DNA of 64,000 nucleotides from Sinohyriopsis cumingii (Eukaryota; Mollusca; Bivalvia; Unionida; Unionidae): positions 134,163,079 through 134,227,078 of the forward strand of contig CM068829.1 of assembly GCA_028554795.2 (NCBI GenBank), read 5' to 3'. Numbering within the stretch: the stretch's first letter is position 1; each line of letters begins with the position of its first letter. Under the pieces are notes generated by a model. It saw nothing but the letters and a program-made list of their open reading frames with translations, searched no databases and was not told the DNA's origin. The translations under genes and the position numbers were made by a program. This document shows positions 59,015-64,000 of this stretch, piece by piece.

Positions 59015-59183
59015 CAAGACTTTCAGCCAATGTGGGCATGTGAGAAAGCCTGCCAGTAGCTTCTCGTGGGTCGGTGGTTCTTTCCGGGGTTTTCCGGGTT
59101 CTTCCTCCACCATTAATACTGGCCGCCATGTATAGCCTATCGTGCTGAAAAATGGCGTTAAACCCCACAACAACAACAACAAC
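59013..59183 (+). mobile_element. SINE family 2 (copy B, 5'-truncated)
   Basis: Body and (CAA)n tail as at 4107-4366 (GCCAGTAGCTTCTCGTGGGT, ATGGCGTTAAACCCC) without the tRNA head; it starts inside the body next to (TA)n. Confidence 0.8.
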
Positions 59184-59204
59184 ATATTACAAGACTACTA
59201 TTTT

Positions 59205-59315
59205 CTCAGACTGCTCTGGTGGTCTGGTTGCCCAGTGTCGGGGTAATGTAACCGAGAGGGATATCATGCCACATGCCTGCATCATGATGCCCCAGTGCTT
59301 GACACCACTATAAAC
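59205..59315 (+). mobile_element. SINE family 1 (fragment)
   Basis: Matches the middle of the 73-395 SINE (GTGTCGGGGTAATGT, CATGATGCCCCAGTGCTTG, CACTATAAACAGG). Head and tail are missing. Confidence 0.7.
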
Positions 59316-60539
59316 AGGCCCCTGGTGGCTGATTGCTGTAAGACATCACAAGCTCTGGGTTTATACACACTCATTAATATTACCAACACATAAGGCCCAT
59401 AAAGCTAAAGAAACCCGAATAACTCACAGAAACCTGGGTAACTGTCATTATATTCCATCGCTATTGAATTCCTACATTTGTATCATAGGAATTATGGTAA
59501 ATAAAGGGTACTGAATTAATTGGAGTGAGAACCTCAGCTGATTTCTTTACCTTCTCACATATCATTCTACCATTATTGTTTATATTCCCCACCCCACCCC
59601 AACCAGCACTTCATAGACAAACTAATTTTTTGCATTATGTTTGTTTGGTAGTTGGCTTGCATAACTATAAAAAAAATCCCATGCTAAATTCACAGACAAT
59701 AATTGCATTTGGTTTTTTTCCTCTCCAGTTCAGTACAGTTACAAATGTAGAAATGGCTAAAAAAACAGCACACTCCCTTCCCAACCCCACCCCCGAGTTG
59801 AAACTACGAAACCGTAACTGTCTATTTCTCACAAGTGCGGGTCCTGTATTGAGGAAAATACGTTGTTTATTTCAGCAGCTTCATACAATGTATATATGCT
59901 GACTTTCATGCTGAGAACAGGAGAATGACTGAAACATGAAGGCAATCAACATGCTAACAGACTTAAGACTGAGAAAATATTTGTTGACTAAGTGAATGAC
60001 AATGACATTAATATCAGTCAAGTAGAACAAGCAATTGTGGTTGTTTGCTAACTGAAAGAGGCTTGAGGATTTATTAAACAAACTAAATGTTTCATAGAAC
60101 TAATGCCATGTTTGTGTGATGTAACACATCTAATGGAACAAATTTGCCAGAAACATCCATATGATTCAGGGAAGACAGATTCTTAAACATTTCTTACAGC
60201 ATCTGCGTAAAACATTAATATTTAACTGGGACACATGCGGCCAAAGTTCAGTCCCATCAGTGTTTGCATTGACTTAAAGAAGAAGGCTTACATCTTTCCT
60301 TCAAAATACTTAATACACTTCATGGTGAGCTACCATTGTTGTAATAATGACATTAGTGGTTAAGCAAAGAAGAAGTTTTGAAAGGATGCATAAATCATCT
60401 TCCAATAATAAAAATCTCTTTTAACCTAAATAGAAAGTTAACATAAACAAGATGCCAATTAGTTCTTTTAAGAGCTTGTTAAACACCAAAAATTACATTG
60501 TACACAAAATATGATAACAGTGTAACATGTAAAGGACAC
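59316..60539. other. Non-coding stretch
   Basis: A 125-codon ORF at 59525-59902 has no recognisable domain and poor start context; I do not call it. Nothing else recognised. Confidence 0.4.
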
Positions 60540-60687
60540 ATACAATGCAAAACCCCGGAAAGAACCACCAACCCAAGAGAAGCTACTGGCAAGCTTTGCC
60601 CCATACCCACATAGGCTGAATCCGAGACTCAAACCTACGCAGACAGAGGTAACTAGTATGCACAAGTACTACTACTACTACTACTAA
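60540..60687 (-). mobile_element. SINE family 2 (copy C, inverted) and (TAC)n
   Basis: Reverse complement of the family 2 body and head (AAAGAACCACCAAC, GCTACTGGCAAGC, ACGCAGACAGAGGT), followed by a (TAC)n tract at 60665-60687. Confidence 0.75.
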
Positions 60688-60799
60688 CAATAATACTATA
60701 ATAATAATTGAAATCCAAGTATTTTGTTAGTCTGGAAAAATGTATCAATGGAAAATACCACGTACTGTGACAAAAATGCTTAAAAAAAGAATACAGGTG

Positions 60800-61000
60800 A
60801 AAAATAGCACAAGTCGATTCATTGCAGAAAAACTGAGTTTTCTGAGCTTTCTTGAATCGTTTTGCAGTTACATTACGATTAAGCTGAACAGGCAGACTAT
60901 TCCAGAAATTTGGGCCCTGGTAATGAAAAGGATGCTTTCCAATGTATTTTAATCTAACGTTGGGAATAATGATGATATGAATACAGGAGATGAATGCAAG
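60800..61000 (-). pseudogene. LINE (CR1/L2-like) ORF2 C-terminal fragment
   Basis: Minus-strand reading gives GPNFWNSLPVQL followed by a Lys/Phe-rich helix, the usual C-terminal signature of CR1/L2/Rex-like ORF2 proteins. Upstream pieces to about 61327 may belong to it but are too decayed. Confidence 0.55.
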
Positions 61001-61289
61001 TGTCTGGAACGTCTGTATACACGATGAACTTAACAATGTACTTAGGGTTTGACATAGAAAATGTTGTAATAGAGAAGTCGTTTTTATTTAATCCTTGATA
61101 TAACCAGAAGCCTGTGAAGGATGCCACGCATAGAAGATAAGTACTCACTGATAGGTTTTCATTGACAAAATAAAGAGTATTTTGCACCTTTTTGATATTT
61201 TTTTAAAACTATGTACTGGGGTAAAAGCAGAGAGACTTGAATAGAAATAATCAAGTAGAGAATTTAAAAATGCATCTCGAGGAGATGAA

Positions 61290-63310
61290 TCCAGTGATAC
61301 ATTGCTAATGAAAATCAGTTGAGGCATTTGTGAGAAAATTGTGTTCTTGTGACAGGGTTAGGGTTACGGTTTTCCGTTAGTAACGTACGAACAGAGTACC
61401 ATTTTGGATGCCGTATTCACTGAAATACTTGTCTAATGGAGTCCAGTTGAAAGGTATTTCGTTCATGAAAATTGGTGGAATGGTTTATGAGAAAATTGAA
61501 TTCTTGCGATTTCCCATATGTTTATATTGGTTATGGTTAGGGTTACGGTTTTCTGGTATAACGTACGAATGGAATCGGCAATTTTAATGCGCTTTTTGCT
61601 TCAGTATGTGTCATAGAGCCCGATAGATAGGTATTTCTTTCATGAAAATCGGTCAAGTGCTTTGGGAGAAAATTTGATTCTTGTGATTTCCCTTATGATT
61701 ATCATAGGTTAGGGTTAGTGATGCAGTTTTATGATGATACGTAAGAAGGGACCCGGCGATTTTTATGGTCTTTTCACTGCAATATGTGTCTCAGGAGCCC
61801 GATATATAGGTACTTGGTTTATGAAAATCGGTCGAGATATTTGGAGCAAAAATTAATTTTTTGTCATGTTGTGTTAGGATTTACGGTTACCCATTAAGTA
61901 ACTATTTTCTCAAGATCTTGGGAATTTTTCAAGCAGTTTGCTTTGCTTGAAATGCCTTGGGTAAACCTATGTAAAGATGGTGCGTATGTCTTTCTGTGAC
62001 CTGCAGCACCCCTTATAATGCGAAATGAGTGTTTGGTATTGTAGTGAGCAGACGGATCATGGGAGTTTTATGATACCTGTATCCAACGATGGATCTTAAG
62101 GAGATAAATCTAGTAATACTTTGATGAGATAGAGAGCTTGATTTTTTGGCTAAGTTATAGCCTTTCCAATAAACATCTGACTAAGTCATTTTTAGATGAA
62201 TTTTGTCTTTTTCGGTGAATATTTTGGTAACCCCATTGAATTGCTTGCTGACGTTGGCCCAACCAGATGAGCCCAGTAAATACGAATGCTGAGACACATA
62301 GCTTATGAAGGTAGCTTGAGGGCTTATGGAGTTACTTGGATTCGAGTGACAAAACAGACCATGTACGACATAAATTGCAATCAAGTCCGCCTTCCAAACT
62401 AGCACCATAAAACGGTCTGCTGGAGGTAAAATGGCCAAGTTGCCATATCAGTATTTTCTGATTATCTCGAAACCGCCTTGGAATTTTGACATGCGGTTCG
62501 CTTTGCTAGATCGGCCTTGGTGAGACAAACATAAGGATGGTTCGTCCGCCTGTCTGCGACCTACAACGCCCCCATAATGTGAAACGAGTGTCTGGTACTA
62601 AGGTAGCGGACGGATCGTCGGAATTCTATGATACCTATGTCCAAAGGTGCGTCTTCATGAGAGTAAACCAACAATACCCCATTGGTGAGAACAGGTCGAT
62701 GCATTCGTTAGAAGATCGGATTCTGGTGACTTAGGGCTAGGGTTTATGGTTAGGGTTATGTGCTTCTGGTAATAACGCAAGGACAATACGATTTGGATGC
62801 ACTTTTTACAGCAATACGTGTCTCATGGAGCCCGAAAGAGCGGAACTTGGTTCATGAAAATTGTTTTTAGTAGTTTGGGAGAAATTCGGATTCTTGTGAT
62901 TTCCCATCGATGTAGCATAGGTTAGGGTTAGGGTTACAGTTTTCTGTTAATAGACTACGAACGGATGGGGTGATCTGGATGCAATTTTACTATGATACAT
63001 GTCTCATGGAGCCTGATTAATAGGAAGTTGGTTCATGAAAATCAGTCCATAGGTTGTGTAGGAAAATGGATTTTGTCATTTCGAGTTAAGGTAAGGGTTA
63101 TCTGTGAAGTAACATCAATAATTCGGTAACTCGTGGAATTTTGTAATGTGGTTTGTTTTGCTAGATCAGCCTTGGCGAGGCCTAATTAAAAATTGTTCGT
63201 CTGTATGTATGTACAGAGCCCCCTATAATGTGAAATGAGTGTTTGGTGCTGTTTCGGGCGGACGAATCAACGGAGTTCTACGATACACATGTCGATTTTG
63301 TCATAAGAGG
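61290..63310. repeat. Hierarchical satellite with TTAGGG-bearing unit
   Basis: Unit B, about 165-180 bp (anchors TCATGAAAATCGGT and GGTTAGGGTTACGGTTTTC), occurs near 61307, 61469, 61642, 61820, 62852 and 63033. Unit A (anchors CCTTGGTGAGAC-like, CCCCTATAATGTGAAA and GAGTGTTTGGT) occurs at about 61905-62110, 62465-62700 and 63110-63310. The units alternate in blocks, giving a higher-order array. ORFs inside are unrelated between units. Confidence 0.75.
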
Positions 63311-63604
63311 TTTCCTATGCTGGATAAAGGTAAGACTGTAATCATAGTCAATCATATGGAACTAAGTTTTATCCCTGGTATTGATGACACGTCAAGTACT
63401 AGTCTTGTTGGTGGTGTTTACACCAGTTACACGTATGCAAAGTTTTTGTTTTATAAAATTTCAATTAATCTGCAGATGATAATTCCTATTGAAAAATATG
63501 TAACATACAGGTAATGACCATTAAATGTTGTCTTCTACTAACATCTTCAACACTCCCAGGACTCAGGAATACGATGTTGTCAAGAATTTATTTGCATCGG
63601 TTAC

Positions 63605-63609
<5 letters not shown>

Positions 63610-63652
<43 letters not shown>
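63610..63652. repeat. (AT)n microsatellite
   Basis: About 21 AT units, 80 bp from the end of the Penelope-like ORF. Confidence 0.95.
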
Positions 63653-63658
<6 letters not shown>

Positions 63659-63730
63659 AAATAAACTAGAGACTAACAGTCATACATATAATTATACTGT
63701 TATAAAGGATATACAATATATCAATGTAAA

Positions 63731-64000
63731 TTATACAATTTTATATAGTGGATTAGCATTAAGTCCATTAGGATAGAGAGTATCTAACTTATGAATCCAG
63801 TACGTTTCTTTTATGAGTCTATTCGTGTCACCATGCACAATATCTATTGGCATGAAAGAAAAATCAAGTAGAGAGTGATTACTGGTGTTAAAGTGTGTTG
63901 AAACATTAAGGGAAAACTGAGGATCTCTATAATTTTTTATATGAAAGCGATGATTATTCATTATCTTAGAAACTTGTTGTAGTGTTTGTCCAACATATTT
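63731..64000 (-). pseudogene. Penelope-like element, GIY-YIG endonuclease C-terminus (cut by window edge)
   Basis: The minus-strand frame is open from the window edge to TAA at 63731. It starts KYVGQT, part of the GIY-YIG nuclease signature, continues MNNHRFHI and ends with YWIHKLDTLYPNGLN, the pattern of the nuclease domain of Penelope-like retroelements. The reverse transcriptase should lie beyond 64000. No stop is seen in the visible part, so it may be functional; only the truncation makes it partial here. Confidence 0.75.

Noticed and set aside
58854..59168. ORFs across the (TA)n tract
   Set aside because: Poly Tyr-Ile from the microsatellite joined to SINE sequence.
61350..61370. True telomere repeat
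   Set aside because: Only one to two TTAGGG units occur per satellite unit, never a continuous array.

Overview
The window is animal nuclear DNA, not bacterial. It is AT-rich, gene-poor and full of eukaryotic repeats: two tRNA-headed SINE families, LINE tails, a Ty3/gypsy fragment, a Penelope-like tail, MITEs, long (TA)n tracts and spliced transposon-type genes. The SINE tails that run into a short 'cgttaaa' plus CA-rich end suggest a lophotrochozoan, most likely a mollusc; this is inference.

Layout. 1-5.7 kb: SINEs and microsatellites. 5.7-11.4 kb: copy 1 of an integrase-core (rve/DDE) transposon with a 21-bp minisatellite at its 5' end and a 3.8-kb intron filled with repeats. 12.6-13.7 kb: a palindrome, a hairpin and a 36-bp minisatellite. 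15.9-23.9 kb, minus strand: the last two exons of a HECT-domain gene, now a pseudogene. Its last intron holds a 2.4-kb DNA transposon with an intact 566-aa transposase-like ORF and a mariner remnant. 24.5-29.2 kb: a degenerate repeat, then copy 2 of the integrase transposon on the minus strand, carrying a 300-bp MITE and an apparently perfect 1,257-bp tandem duplication. 30-39 kb: MITEs, minisatellites, a diverged duplication and a gypsy reverse-transcriptase fragment.

40,315-54,179 is the centre of interest. It is a 13.9-kb Polinton/Maverick-class, virus-like element with ~148-bp terminal inverted repeats and a 6-bp target-site duplication (AGTGAA). It carries a virion module (coiled-coil protein, pX/pVI-like protein, double-jelly-roll capsid protein, adenain-like protease, fibre-like protein, two-helix membrane protein, broken minor-capsid-like gene, phospholipase A2, packaging ATPase). 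It also carries a replication and integration module: a DDE integrase and a single long reading path in which a family-B DNA polymerase, an SF1 helicase and an HNH domain follow one another. Most breaks are single stops or small indels, so the copy looks recently dead. Many of its start codons sit directly behind a TATA-like AT motif.

54-64 kb: a LINE tail abutting the element, a possible 3'-terminal exon with long 3'UTR, more SINEs, a hierarchical satellite whose unit contains short TTAGGG stretches, and a Penelope-like GIY-YIG fragment at the window edge. No ribosomal RNA, CRISPR array or convincing functional tRNA gene was seen.
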